From contig JAFKFV010000017.1 in the NCBI GenBank assembly GCA_017307955.1, positions 156,508-220,507 of the forward strand: a stretch of 64,000 bases of DNA, read 5' to 3'. The notes below the pieces were generated by a model. That model saw only the letters and a list, made by a program, of their open reading frames with translations. It did not search any database and was not told the DNA's origin. How positions within the stretch are numbered: the first letter of the stretch is position 1; each line of letters opens with the position of its first letter. Both the position numbers and the translations under genes were made by a program. Origin of the DNA: Allobosea sp. (GTDB lineage: Bacteria; Pseudomonadota; Alphaproteobacteria; Rhizobiales; Kaistiaceae). Below, in pieces: positions 54,120-63,359 of the stretch.

Positions 54120-54980
54120 ATGAACCGTCGCAGGAACCTCTATGCCGCGCTGTTCTTCCTGGCGCCGGCGATCATCTCGGTAATCGTGCTGCGCCTGTGG
54201 CCGGCGCTGGTTGCGGTGCACTATTCGTTGCTGGCGCCGCGCGCAACCAGCTACAGCTTCGAAAACTATACCTACATCTTCGGCGACCCCGTCTTCCGCA
54301 ACTCGCTCTGGATCACGCTGATCTATTCGATCATCGTCAATCCCTTGCAGATCGCGGCGGCGCTGGGGCTCGCGCTATTGATGAACAACCGCCTGCCGAC
54401 CACCGGCTTCTGGCGCACGCTCATCCTGTTGCCGGTCGCAATCCCGCAGAGCGTCTCGGCCGTTATCTGGGCGGTGGCCTTCCGACCGGATGGTCTCATC
54501 AACGCGGTGCTGGCGCCGTTCGGCATCGGCCCGCAGCCTTTCCTGACATCGCCCGACCAGGCGCTCGCCTGCATTATCCTGATGGTGAGCTGGGTTGGCG
54601 TCGGGTACTGGATGACATTTCTCATTGCCGGCCTGCAGGATATCCCGAAATCGCTCTATGAGGCAGTGACGATCGACGGCGCCAATCGCTGGCAACGCTT
54701 CCGCTATGTGACGCTGCCGCAACTAAGAAGACCGCTGACTTTCGTGCTGGTCGCCGATACCGTCGCGAACTTCCTCGTCTTCGCGCCGGTGCAGATCCTG
54801 ACTAAAGGCGGGCCGCAGGGATCGACGAATCTCATCATGAACGAGGTCTATACTCGTGCTTTTCTGCAGGGCGACAGAGGCAGCGCTTCGGCGGCGACCG
54901 TTGTATTGGTGCTGCTCGTTCTGATTGTTGTCCTGGTCCAGTTCCGCCTCATGAATGACAGCGGGGAGCAGTCGCGATGA
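54120..54980 (+). CDS. ABC transporter permease, MalF-type (CUT1)
   Basis: 286 residues, six membrane helices. EAA loop LYEAVTIDGANRWQRFRYVTLP (about 179-200). C-terminal FNYxxA-like end QGDRGSASAATVVLVLLVLIV. Start ATG at 54120 follows AGGGGAGCGGGCAG. Stop overlaps the next permease start by ATGA. Confidence 0.92.
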   Translation: MNRRRNLYAALFFLAPAIISVIVLRLWPALVAVHYSLLAPRATSYSFENYTYIFGDPVFRNSLWITLIYSIIVNPLQIAAALGLALLMNNRLPTTGFWRTLILLPVAIPQSVSAVIWAVAFRPDGLINAVLAPFGIGPQPFLTSPDQALACIILMVSWVGVGYWMTFLIAGLQDIPKSLYEAVTIDGANRWQRFRYVTLPQLRRPLTFVLVADTVANFLVFAPVQILTKGGPQGSTNLIMNEVYTRAFLQGDRGSASAATVVLVLLVLIVVLVQFRLMNDSGEQSR

Positions 54981-55810
54981 ATATGAGCGCGCGCCGAAGC
55001 TTCCAGATGGTGCTTATCGTCACGTTCGGGCTCCTTTTCGTATTTCCACTGTATTGGGTGTGCATCAGCGCTTTCCGGCCGGAAGACGATATCTTCCGTT
55101 ATCTTTCGCCGCTGCGTATCTGGACCTTCCTTCCGAACCGCGTTACATTCGACAACATCGTTACGCTGTGGATGAGCCCGTTCGCGCGGGCGATCTTCAA
55201 TTCGATCTTCGTCGCCGTCGCGACCGTGGCCGGCGGCCTCGTCGTCTGCGCGATGGCCGCTTTCGCGCTGGCCGTGATCGAATTTCCTGGGCGGTCTCTG
55301 GTCTTCACGGTCATGATCGTCAGTTTCCTGATCCCCTTCGACGCGATCGCGGTGCCGCTCTACAATGTCATGCGCGGGTTCGGACTGCAGAATACCTATC
55401 TCGGCCTCATCCTTCCCGGCATCGGCAACGGGCTGACCGTGTTCCTGCTGCGGCAATTCTTCCTCGGTTTGCCGAAGGACTTGCGTGAGGCGGGGCTTGT
55501 CGACGGCATGGGTTATTTCCAGATCTTCTGGCGCATCTACCTGCCGCTCAGCGTCCCGGCACTGATCAGCGCCGGCCTCATCATGTTCATCTTCCAATGG
55601 CAGGCCTATCTCTGGCCGCTTCTGATCGCGCCACGAACAGATCTCAAGGTCGCGGCGGTCGCCATCGCGCAGTTTTCCAGCGCTTACGATGTCAGTTTCG
55701 GCGTCATCTTCGCTGGCGCGATGTTCGTCTCGCTCATCCCGATGATCATCCTCGTCGTGTTCCAGCAATATTTCACGAGTTCTGTCGCCTCGACGGGCGG
55801 GAAGGAATAG
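54977..55810 (+). CDS. ABC transporter permease, MalG-type (CUT1)
   Basis: 277 residues, six membrane helices. EAA loop DLREAGLVDGMGYFQIFWRIYLPL (about 168-190). Typical MalG-type start with WVCISAFRPEDDIF. Pairs with the MalF-type permease, energised by the UgpC/MalK-type ATPase encoded divergently upstream. The GC content drops slightly relative to the flanks. Confidence 0.92.
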   Translation: MNMSARRSFQMVLIVTFGLLFVFPLYWVCISAFRPEDDIFRYLSPLRIWTFLPNRVTFDNIVTLWMSPFARAIFNSIFVAVATVAGGLVVCAMAAFALAVIEFPGRSLVFTVMIVSFLIPFDAIAVPLYNVMRGFGLQNTYLGLILPGIGNGLTVFLLRQFFLGLPKDLREAGLVDGMGYFQIFWRIYLPLSVPALISAGLIMFIFQWQAYLWPLLIAPRTDLKVAAVAIAQFSSAYDVSFGVIFAGAMFVSLIPMIILVVFQQYFTSSVASTGGKE

Positions 55811-55815
55811 GCTCG

Positions 55816-55841
55816 TTCAACAGAATTCAACATTATTCAAC
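55816..55841 (+). repeat. Triple TTCAAC repeat, 10-bp period, before the nucleoside hydrolase
   Basis: TTCAAC occurs exactly at 55816, 55826 and 55836, i.e. one per helical turn. It lies immediately upstream of the ribosome site GGGAG and the TTG start codon. Could be a phased protein-binding site or a small tandem expansion. Confidence 0.6.
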
Positions 55842-55853
55842 GGGAGACAACAA

Positions 55854-56774
55854 TTGGCCCTCACAGACGCCGACCGCCTCAAGCTGCTCGCTCCGCGCAA
55901 GGGCAAGCTGCGCGCCGTTCTCGACACCGACACCTATAACGAGATCGACGACCAGTTCGCGCTGGTGCAGGCGATCCTCTCGCCGGAGCGCATCCAGCTC
56001 GAGGCGATCTATGCCTGCCCGTTCTTCAACAGCCGCTCGACCGGACCGGGCGATGGCATGGAGCTCAGCTATGGCGAGATCCTCGCCCTGCTCGAGCGGC
56101 TCGACGTCAAGTCGGAGGGCTTCGTCTATCGCGGCGTCACCGATTATGTCGGCTTCGACAAGAAGCCGCTCGAAGCGCCGGCGGTCGACGATCTCATCGC
56201 GCGGGCGCGCAGCGCCTCGATCGACGACCCGCTCTATGTGATCGCCATCGGCGCGATCAGCAACATCGCCTCGGCGCTCCTGAAGGCGCCGGACATCATC
56301 GACCGCACTGTGGTGGTCTGGCTCGGCGGCAATTCGCTCGAATGGCCGAACCAGAAGGAGTTCAACCTCAAGCAGGATATCGGCGGCACGCAGGTCCTGT
56401 TCGATTCCGGCGTCCCGCTCGTCATCCTGCCCTGCTGGGGCGTGGTCTCGCATCTGCATTCGACGGTTCCGGAGATCGAGCGCTATGTCGAGCCCTATGG
56501 CGAGATCGGCAAGTTCCTGGCGATGCGGTTCAAGGAATATGCCGACGATCACACCGGCTGGGCCAAGGAGATCTGGGACATGGCGGCCGTCGCCTGGCTC
56601 ATCGACGACAGCTGGACGCCGAGCGTGCTCGTCCCGACGCCGATCATGACCGACAACCTCACCTACAGCACCGACCGCAGCCGGCATCTGATGCGCTACG
56701 TCACCTATGTCGAGCGCAACCCGATCATGCAGGACTTCATCGCCAAGCTGCAGGCCTTCGCCAAGAAGGCCTGA
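55854..56774 (+). CDS. Nucleoside hydrolase (inosine-uridine preferring type)
   Basis: 306 residues from a TTG start (no ATG is near; GGGAGACAACAA precedes it). Calcium-binding N-terminal motif in AVLDTDTYNEIDDQFAL (DxDxxxxDD). Cleaves the N-glycosidic bond of ribonucleosides in the cytoplasm. Following two permeases by 43 bases, it likely processes the imported nucleoside. The His/Asp residues of the second half (LVIVLPC..., VIAIGAISNIASAL) are as in the family. Confidence 0.9.
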   Translation: MALTDADRLKLLAPRKGKLRAVLDTDTYNEIDDQFALVQAILSPERIQLEAIYACPFFNSRSTGPGDGMELSYGEILALLERLDVKSEGFVYRGVTDYVGFDKKPLEAPAVDDLIARARSASIDDPLYVIAIGAISNIASALLKAPDIIDRTVVVWLGGNSLEWPNQKEFNLKQDIGGTQVLFDSGVPLVILPCWGVVSHLHSTVPEIERYVEPYGEIGKFLAMRFKEYADDHTGWAKEIWDMAAVAWLIDDSWTPSVLVPTPIMTDNLTYSTDRSRHLMRYVTYVERNPIMQDFIAKLQAFAKKA

Positions 56775-56958
56775 GCGGAGACAGCGCACCAAGGCGGGGG
56801 CGGGATCACCGCCTGCCCCGGCCGCCGCCGGCTCGGAACATCCTACGGCGGGTACGCCGGATATTTTCGCGATCCGCGATGGACAGTTGCGGCAAGTCGT
56901 GTGGAATCCGGCGATGCGCCCCGCGGACTGATCCGACGGGGCGCAGGGGGCGCATGCC

Positions 56959-57555
56959 ATGAAGGTCAATGTCGTCTATGCGCATCCGGCGGCCGACAGC
57001 TACCACGCCTCGCTGCACCAGCGCATCCTCAGGGCGCTCGAGGCCAGGGGCGACGAGGTCATCGATTTCGACCTTTATGCGATGAAGTTCGACCCGATGC
57101 TCGGGGCGGAGGAATGGCACGGGCACGGGGAACCGCCAGCGCCGCCGCCGCAGGACCTCGCGGTCTATATCGAGGCGCTGCAATGGGCCGAGGCCTGCGT
57201 CTTCTGCTTCCCCACCTGGTGGTCGGGCATGCCGGCCATCCTCAAGGGCTATTTCGATCGGGTCTGGCGCCCCGGCATCGCCTTTGAACAGCCGCCGGGC
57301 GGAGGCCTGATCAAGCCGGCCCTCTCGAACCTCACGCGGATGGGCGTGGTCACCACCTGCGGCTCGCCCTGGTTCTACAACAAGCTCCTGATGCAGGACC
57401 CGGCGCGAAAAGTGCTGCTGCGCGGCTTGAAAACCACCTGCGCCGGCCGCGGCGTCAAGCACCTCTATCTCGCGCAGCACTCCATCTACGAGATCTCGCC
57501 GGAGGCGCGCGAACACTTCGCGAAAAAGGTCGAGCAACGGTTTGCGCGGTTCTAG
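56959..57555 (+). CDS. NAD(P)H-dependent oxidoreductase (flavodoxin-like, NQO1/KefF type)
   Basis: 198 residues. KVNVVYAHPAADSYHASLHQRIL and the hallmark FPTWWSGMPAILKGYFDRVW, then LSNLTRMGVVTTCGSPW. This is the flavodoxin-like NAD(P)H:quinone or azo reductase fold with FMN/FAD. The 184 bases before it hold no convincing gene. It closes the importer region, directly before the low-GC island. Confidence 0.9.
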   Translation: MKVNVVYAHPAADSYHASLHQRILRALEARGDEVIDFDLYAMKFDPMLGAEEWHGHGEPPAPPPQDLAVYIEALQWAEACVFCFPTWWSGMPAILKGYFDRVWRPGIAFEQPPGGGLIKPALSNLTRMGVVTTCGSPWFYNKLLMQDPARKVLLRGLKTTCAGRGVKHLYLAQHSIYEISPEAREHFAKKVEQRFARF

Positions 57556-57978
57556 GGCGCGGGCATAGGCGATGTTGTCGAGAGGTCATCAGAACCGCCG
57601 AAGGCAGCTTGAACGACGCAGGCGCAGCGGCTTCGGCCCCGCTGAGGCTGCAATGAGTGGACACCGCCTCCGCCGATCGAGCCCCGAAAACGCACATGTT
57701 CGGGGCATGGGTGATGTCCGGATTTCGATTTGGCGCCGTTATCCGATCAGTCGAAACCAGACTCGAATCGCGCCGGGCCTCTCGAAGACGAAGCGAAATC
57801 GAGCTCAACGACAACTCTCTAGCAGACGCCTTTCTTTGGAGAATTGGATAAATTTGGTCCATTTAGGCTGCCGTCGGCTCGCGCACTCAGCCTCAACCTC
57901 GATTTTTGCCCCGCGAAGAAATAGAATAATCAGGCTGCGAACTGGCAACTGTCTACGTGCGACACCGAGGACTGTCTC
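57556..57978. other. 423-base gap at the left edge of the low-GC island
   Basis: The first 200 bases keep the high-GC character, then composition falls to roughly half GC from about 57700. One inverted repeat, GCCCCGAA (57681-57688) with TTCGGGGC (57699-57706), is visible. Short open frames here have no recognisable features and I do not call them. No tRNA or integrase remnant was found, and the AAA gene's promoter must lie in this stretch. Confidence 0.55.
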
Positions 57979-60090
57979 ATGCGTATCACCCGAGTGCTTG
58001 TTGAGAACTTTAGAGGGCTACGCTCTATTGAATTGAACGGGCTGCAAGAGATCGTGGTGCTCGCTGGCCAAAATGGGTCCGGAAAGTCATGCGTTCTCGA
58101 TGCCATCAGGTTGGTGAAATCAGTCTACGGCGGGTATCAGCAAAACGAGTTTCATCAATGGTTCAACGAGTTCCAGATCAATTTTGCAAACGATCCTAGG
58201 GCCTTCCTAAAGCTCTTCAACAATCCCGCCCTGCCTCTTACGATAGAGATTGACGTCTCGATTCATGAGGCAGAGCGCGAATTCCTTAAGGAACGTTCCG
58301 AAAGGCTAATATTAGACCAGGCGTGGCGAGCTGTAGTGCCCGAAATCTACCCTTGGAGAACTCTGAACGCTGCTCCATTCACATCACAGTTCAGATCCCG
58401 CCAGCCGGAGGTCTTACAGAAGGCCGCTGAGGATAAGCAGATTTTTGACAAAGAAATCGACCTTGAATCGATCACTGCGCGTGTGTACGTCGATCCAGGC
58501 TCGATTCCCCAGTTTAATCCATCGAAAGTACTTGAGCTCGTATTTAGCACCTTCGACCCTCATCACATTGGCGTTGTCGATTACCACGGACCTCACAGGT
58601 TATATGGTCGCGAGACGCTCCAAAATATCAATGTAAGCATCGAATCAAGTGATGAGCAACGCCGCCAAAGTGCCCTTTACAATTACAACTCAAAATACGG
58701 AAACGTTAAAAGTGAAATGGCAGCGGCTTATGTCAAAGAGGCTCTGGCCGCCAAGGCCGGCTATCCAATTGCCTCCACTGCTGATCTCACTAACACGCTT
58801 AAGGAACTATTTTCAGATTTCTTTCCTCACAAGGAATTTCTTGGCCCACAGGCCGACGGGGAAGGATCTCTCAGATTTCCTGTTCGTGTTGAGGGAAGCG
58901 AAGTTCATGACCTCGACGAACTCAGTTCCGGTGAGAAAGAAATATTATATGGATACCTTCGCCTTCGAAGCTCCGCTCCAAGAAATTCTGTAATATTACT
59001 TGATGAGCCAGAGCTTCATCTCAATCCAAAGCTTACTCGTAAGCTAGCTACATTTTATCATAGACATCTTGCCACGGCACTTGGCGATCAGATCTGGCTG
59101 ATAACACATTCCGATGCCATTCTTCGCGATAGCGTTGGCAGAAAGGGCTTCAGCGTCTTTCACGTTACGCCAATCGCGTATGCCGCAGACGCTAGAAACC
59201 AGGCTCAATCTATCAGCGTTGATATGGAGCTTGAAAAGGCTATAATTGATCTGGTTGGTGATCTTGCCTCCTACACGCCAGGCGGTCGCGTAGTAATATT
59301 TGAAGGTGAGCACGCCGAATTTGATTTATGGATGACCAGTGAGTTATTCCCAGAACTCGCTGAAACAGCCAACCTTATATCCGGCACCAATAAAGTACGC
59401 GTTCGCGGTCTTCACGGTCTTCTCGAATCACTCGTAAAGGCCGGCCGACTACCGGGGATGGAGATATACTCGATAGTCGACCAAGACGACGAAAGAGGCC
59501 TGACGACAAGCGGCGTAAGGCAAGCTAGGTGGGACGCCTATCATATCGAAAACTTCTTGCTTGAACCGAAGTATTTGTTCGCAGCCATCCGCTCGATCGT
59601 GGGTCCCAGCCTTACTCTTAAGGAAGAGGACGTAGAATCTGAGCTAACCTCCTGCGCTGCAGATACAATCAATAAACTAGTTCTCCATTCGATCCAGAGC
59701 CACGTTAATGATCTCGTTGTGGGAGCAGCAGAGATACGAGTGAGTCCGCTGTCGAGAACAATAGGGCAAGATTATCATAATTCCATTAAGATAGCTCGTG
59801 AACGGATTGATGAGTTGGCTGTTGGCGCTCTTTCGGAGGTCTCCTTAAATAGTCTTTGCGAAAAGATACTTCAGGATCGTAGGGAAGAATTGCGGAACGG
59901 GACTTGGCGCAAGACGTTCCGCGGGCGTCTCGTTTTGAAGCGTTTTGTCGAGCGCTTCGGTAGCGGCGCAAAGTACGAATATGTCCGTCATGCCACGGTC
60001 GACAAGATGCGTCATGACGGCTATCGGCCAGCTGGAATGAAGATCGTCATCGACCCATTGTTGACCCCACGCCCAGTGCGCCCCCGCTGA
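57979..60090 (+). CDS. AAA ATPase-DUF4435 fusion, PARIS-like (AriA+AriB) defence candidate
   Basis: 703 residues in a lower-GC, foreign-looking gene. N-terminal ABC/AAA15-type ATPase: Walker A GQNGSGKS (30-37) after VENFRGLRSIEL, ABC-like signature LSSGEKE (315-321), Walker B VILLDEPE (338-345), switch His in WLITHSD (His377). Then, without a break, a DUF4435-like (TOPRIM-related) domain from about 435: VVIFEGEHAEFDLW (Glu442), IVDQDDE (Asp501, Asp503) and DAYHIENFLLEP (519-530). In PARIS, AriA (AAA15) and AriB (DUF4435) are separate or fused proteins that abort phage infection when triggered by anti-restriction proteins such as Ocr. Gene is solitary; OLD or GajA-like nuclease is the alternative reading. 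Confidence 0.8.
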   Translation: MRITRVLVENFRGLRSIELNGLQEIVVLAGQNGSGKSCVLDAIRLVKSVYGGYQQNEFHQWFNEFQINFANDPRAFLKLFNNPALPLTIEIDVSIHEAEREFLKERSERLILDQAWRAVVPEIYPWRTLNAAPFTSQFRSRQPEVLQKAAEDKQIFDKEIDLESITARVYVDPGSIPQFNPSKVLELVFSTFDPHHIGVVDYHGPHRLYGRETLQNINVSIESSDEQRRQSALYNYNSKYGNVKSEMAAAYVKEALAAKAGYPIASTADLTNTLKELFSDFFPHKEFLGPQADGEGSLRFPVRVEGSEVHDLDELSSGEKEILYGYLRLRSSAPRNSVILLDEPELHLNPKLTRKLATFYHRHLATALGDQIWLITHSDAILRDSVGRKGFSVFHVTPIAYAADARNQAQSISVDMELEKAIIDLVGDLASYTPGGRVVIFEGEHAEFDLWMTSELFPELAETANLISGTNKVRVRGLHGLLESLVKAGRLPGMEIYSIVDQDDERGLTTSGVRQARWDAYHIENFLLEPKYLFAAIRSIVGPSLTLKEEDVESELTSCAADTINKLVLHSIQSHVNDLVVGAAEIRVSPLSRTIGQDYHNSIKIARERIDELAVGALSEVSLNSLCEKILQDRREELRNGTWRKTFRGRLVLKRFVERFGSGAKYEYVRHATVDKMRHDGYRPAGMKIVIDPLLTPRPVRPR

Positions 60091-60294
60091 TTGAGAGCCT
60101 CGGAAAGTAGCCGCCTGATTTCGGTTGCTTCTGGGCAACAGTGTCTCTGCTGCGGCGGCCTGCAGCGCGCGGGTTTGAGGAGGCCGTCACCGTCGGCGCT
60201 AGCCAATCAATAGGTGGCGGTCGAGTTAGCACACCACTCAAAGCGCCCTAGCACCGCCCCCACGGAACATTCCGGCCTCACCCTAGTTCCGGCC

Positions 60295-60318
60295 AAGGCG
60301 CCTTTCGTCGGGCGCCTT
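60295..60318 (+). other. Hairpin in the cyoA leader
   Basis: AAGGCGCC (60295-60302) and GGCGCCTT (60311-60318), 8-bp perfect stem, ends 35 bases before the cyoA ATG. It may terminate upstream transcription from the island or stabilise the cyo transcript. No U-tract. Confidence 0.4.
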
Positions 60319-60353
60319 CTGCAATGGAGCCGGGGCCCTAGGATGTGAGGACG

Positions 60354-61352
60354 ATGCTGCGCACTCTTCCGCTCGTGGCGGGCGGGCTCCTGCTCGCGGG
60401 CTGCGGCGGCGGGGTTCTTGATCCGCAAGGTCCGGTCGGCGACGGCAACCGGCAGATTCTCCTGAATTCGCTCGCCGTGATGCTTGTCATCGTCGTGCCG
60501 ACAATCATCGGCGCGCTCGTCTTCGCCTGGTGGTTCCGCGCCTCCAACAGCAAGGCGCGCTACCGGCCGGGCTTCACCTATTCGGGCCGCATCGAGCTCA
60601 TCGTCTGGTCGATCCCGACGCTGACGATCCTCTTTCTCGGCGGGCTCATCTATTACGGCTCGCATGCGCTCGACCCGCGCCGTCCGCTCGGCCCGGCCGA
60701 CAAGACGCTGGAGATCGAGGCCGTCGCGCTCGACTGGAAATGGCTCTTCATCTATCCCGCGCAGCGGATCGCGACGGTCAACGAACTGACGATCCCCGCC
60801 GGCACGCCGGTCCGCTTCCGCCTGACCTCGGCGAGCGTGATGAACGTCTTCTTCGTGCCGCAGCTCGGCTCGATGATCTATGCGATGAACGGCATGGAGA
60901 GCGAGCTCAACCTCCAGGCCGACCGGCCGGGCGAGCTCTATGGCCAGGGCGCGCATTACAGCGGCTCCGGCTTTCCGGGCATGAATTTCACGGTCCATGT
61001 CGTGCCGGCGGAGGCGTTCTCCGGCTGGGCGGCGGCGGTCGCCGACGGGCCGGGCGTTCTCGACGCCAAGAGCTATCGCGCCCTCGCGCTCCAGAGCAAA
61101 GACGTGCCGCCTTCCGCCTATGGCGAGGTGCAGGACGGGCTCTTCGACGCGATCGTCCGCCAGGAGATCCCGCCCGCGCCGGGGCCGAGCGGCGGCCGCG
61201 GCGGCGCGCCCGACGTGCACCCGGAAGCCCGCGCGGAGAGCCTCTCCGGAAGCGCCGCCGAAAGCGCTGCGGACGTTCCCGGCGCCAATCTCTGCACCGC
61301 GCCTGCCGGGACGATCCGGACGACGGCTCTCGGGGCCAAGCGAGGGGGCTGA
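60354..61352 (+). CDS. cyoA: Cytochrome o ubiquinol oxidase subunit II (CyoA)
   Basis: 332 residues. Lipoprotein signal LLLAGCGGG (lipid-modified Cys near 17), two membrane helices (about 40-95), then a cupredoxin-like domain. The CuA ligands of cytochrome c oxidase are missing; instead the sequence reads NVFFVPQLGSMIYAMNGMESEL, as in quinol oxidases. GTGAGGACG precedes the ATG at 60354; a GTG three codons earlier is less likely. C-terminal tail (after about 260) is low-complexity Gly/Ala/Pro. First gene of cyoABC. Confidence 0.93.
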   Translation: MLRTLPLVAGGLLLAGCGGGVLDPQGPVGDGNRQILLNSLAVMLVIVVPTIIGALVFAWWFRASNSKARYRPGFTYSGRIELIVWSIPTLTILFLGGLIYYGSHALDPRRPLGPADKTLEIEAVALDWKWLFIYPAQRIATVNELTIPAGTPVRFRLTSASVMNVFFVPQLGSMIYAMNGMESELNLQADRPGELYGQGAHYSGSGFPGMNFTVHVVPAEAFSGWAAAVADGPGVLDAKSYRALALQSKDVPPSAYGEVQDGLFDAIVRQEIPPAPGPSGGRGGAPDVHPEARAESLSGSAAESAADVPGANLCTAPAGTIRTTALGAKRGG

Positions 61353-61355
61353 ACC

Positions 61356-63359
61356 ATGCTCGGCAAACTGGACCTTTCCGCCATCCCGCTCGACGAGCCG
61401 ATCCCGCTCGTCGCGGCGCTGGTCGTGTTCCTCGCAGCGGTCGGCGTGCTCGGCTGGGTCACGATCCGCGGCTGGTGGCCCTATCTCTGGCGCGAGTGGA
61501 TCACCTCCGTCGACCACAAGCGGATCGGCGTCATGTATATCGTGCTCGCCGCCTTGATGCTGCTGCGCGGCTTCGTCGACGCGATCATGATGCGCACGCA
61601 TCAGGCGGCGACCCTGTTCGGCCCCGGCTATCTGCCGCCGGACCATTACGACCAGATCTTCTCCGCCCATGGCACGATCATGATCTTCTTCGCGTCGATG
61701 CCCTTTATCATCGGCCTGATGAATTTCGTCGTGCCGCTGCAGCTCGGCGTCCGCGACATGGCCTTTCCGACGCTGAATTCGGTCGGCTTCTGGCTGACGG
61801 CCTCCGGCGCGCTGCTCGTCAATCTCTCGCTGGTGATCGGCGAGTTCGCGCGCACCGGCTGGCTGCCCTATGCGCCGCTCTCCGAGCTCGATTATTCGCC
61901 GGGCGTCGGCGTCGACTATTATCTCTGGGCGATCCAGATCTCCGGCGTCGGCACGCTCTTCACCGGCGTCAATCTCGTCACCACCATCCTGAAGATGCGC
62001 GCGCCGGGCCTCGGCTATCTGCGCATGCCGATCTTCTGCTGGACCTCGCTCGCCTCCGCGATGCTGATCGTCGCCGCCTTCCCGATCCTCACCGCGACGC
62101 TGGCGATGCTGACGCTCGACCGCTATCTCGGCTTCCATTTCTTCACCAATGCCGGCGGCGGCAACCCGATGATGTTCGTGAACCTCATCTGGGCCTGGGG
62201 CCATCCGGAGGTCTATATCCTCGTGCTGCCGGCCTTCGGCGTCTTCTCCGAGATCTTCTCCACCTTCTCCTCGAAGCCGCTGTTCGGCTACCGCTCCATG
62301 GTGGCGGCGACGCTGTTCATCTGCGTCGTCTCCTTCACGGTCTGGCTGCATCATTTCTTCACGATGGGCGCCGGCGCCAATGTCAACGCCGCGTTCGGCA
62401 TCGCCACCTCGATCATCGCCGTCGGCACGGGCGTGAAGATCTACAACTGGATCTTCACGATGTATGGCGGGCGCATCCGCTTCGACACGCCGATGCTGTG
62501 GGCGCTCGGCTTCATCACCACCTTCACGGTCGGCGGCATGACCGGCGTGCTGCTCGCCGTGCCGGCCGCGGATTTCGTGCTGCACAACTCGCTGTTCCTG
62601 GTGGCGCATTTCCACAATGTCATCATCTCCGGCGTGCTGTTCGGCTCCTTCGCCGGCTATACGTTCTGGTTCCCCAAGGCCTTCGGGTTCCGGTTGCATG
62701 AAGGCTGGGGCAAGGCGGCGTTCTGGCTGACGCTGGCCGGCTTCATCCTCGTCTTCGCGCCGCTCTATCTCGTCGGGCTCGAGGGCATGACGCGGCGCCT
62801 GCAGCGCGTTCCCGTCGAGGGCTGGGGGCCGCCGCTGCTGGTGGCGCTTCTCGGCGTCGCCGTGATGATGGCCGGCGCCGCCTGCCAGATCATCCAGCTC
62901 GTCGTCTCCATCCGCCGGCGCGAGAGCCTCCGCGACGAGACGGGCGATCCATGGGACGGACGGTCTCTCGAATGGTCGACCTCCTCGCCGCCGCCGGCGT
63001 TCAACTTCGCGCGGTTGCCGCATGTCGAGAACGAGGAGCCCTATTGGAGCGTCAAGCAGCGCTCCATCGAGGGCCAGCCCCTCGAGGCGCCGGACAGCTA
63101 CGAGCCGATCGAGATGCCGAAGCGGAGCGCGACGGGCTTCCTGACCGCCTTCTTCGCGACCGCGATCGGCTTCGCGCTGATCTGGCACATCTGGTGGCTC
63201 GCCATCCTCGGCTTCATCGGCGCCTATGCCACCTTCGTCGTCTTCGCCTGGCGCGACGAGGCGGAAGTGGAGATCCCCGCCGAAGAGGTCGCGCGCATCG
63301 ACCGCGAGAGGCTGCGGGTGCGCGAGGCATGGTACCGGCGCAGGGAGGAAGCGGCATGA
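61356..63359 (+). CDS. cyoB: Cytochrome o ubiquinol oxidase subunit I (CyoB)
   Basis: 667 residues, about fifteen helices. Heme-copper motifs: [24 protein letters not shown] with a low-spin heme His, [17 protein letters not shown] (CuB His plus Tyr), HHFFTMG, and [35 protein letters not shown] confirms an oxidase of the quinol type. Reduces O2 and pumps protons. 3 bases after cyoA; ATGA overlap with cyoC. Confidence 0.96.
   Translation: MLGKLDLSAIPLDEPIPLVAALVVFLAAVGVLGWVTIRGWWPYLWREWITSVDHKRIGVMYIVLAALMLLRGFVDAIMMRTHQAATLFGPGYLPPDHYDQIFSAHGTIMIFFASMPFIIGLMNFVVPLQLGVRDMAFPTLNSVGFWLTASGALLVNLSLVIGEFARTGWLPYAPLSELDYSPGVGVDYYLWAIQISGVGTLFTGVNLVTTILKMRAPGLGYLRMPIFCWTSLASAMLIVAAFPILTATLAMLTLDRYLGFHFFTNAGGGNPMMFVNLIWAWGHPEVYILVLPAFGVFSEIFSTFSSKPLFGYRSMVAATLFICVVSFTVWLHHFFTMGAGANVNAAFGIATSIIAVGTGVKIYNWIFTMYGGRIRFDTPMLWALGFITTFTVGGMTGVLLAVPAADFVLHNSLFLVAHFHNVIISGVLFGSFAGYTFWFPKAFGFRLHEGWGKAAFWLTLAGFILVFAPLYLVGLEGMTRRLQRVPVEGWGPPLLVALLGVAVMMAGAACQIIQLVVSIRRRESLRDETGDPWDGRSLEWSTSSPPPAFNFARLPHVENEEPYWSVKQRSIEGQPLEAPDSYEPIEMPKRSATGFLTAFFATAIGFALIWHIWWLAILGFIGAYATFVVFAWRDEAEVEIPAEEVARIDRERLRVREAWYRRREEAA

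Noticed and set aside
56775..56958. Possible small gene between the nucleoside hydrolase and the flavodoxin-type gene
   Set aside because: The only frame overlaps the hydrolase gene and has no ribosome site or conserved look, although a few residues near its end appear protein-like.
57657..57851. Short frame before the PARIS-like gene, suspected as a transposase remnant or cargo partner
   Set aside because: No motif, no ribosome site and composition of mixed intergenic DNA; too short to support.
57556..60353. Search for att-like direct repeats or a tRNA target at the edges of the low-GC island
   Set aside because: No repeat longer than about 6 bases was convincing and no tRNA fold was seen.
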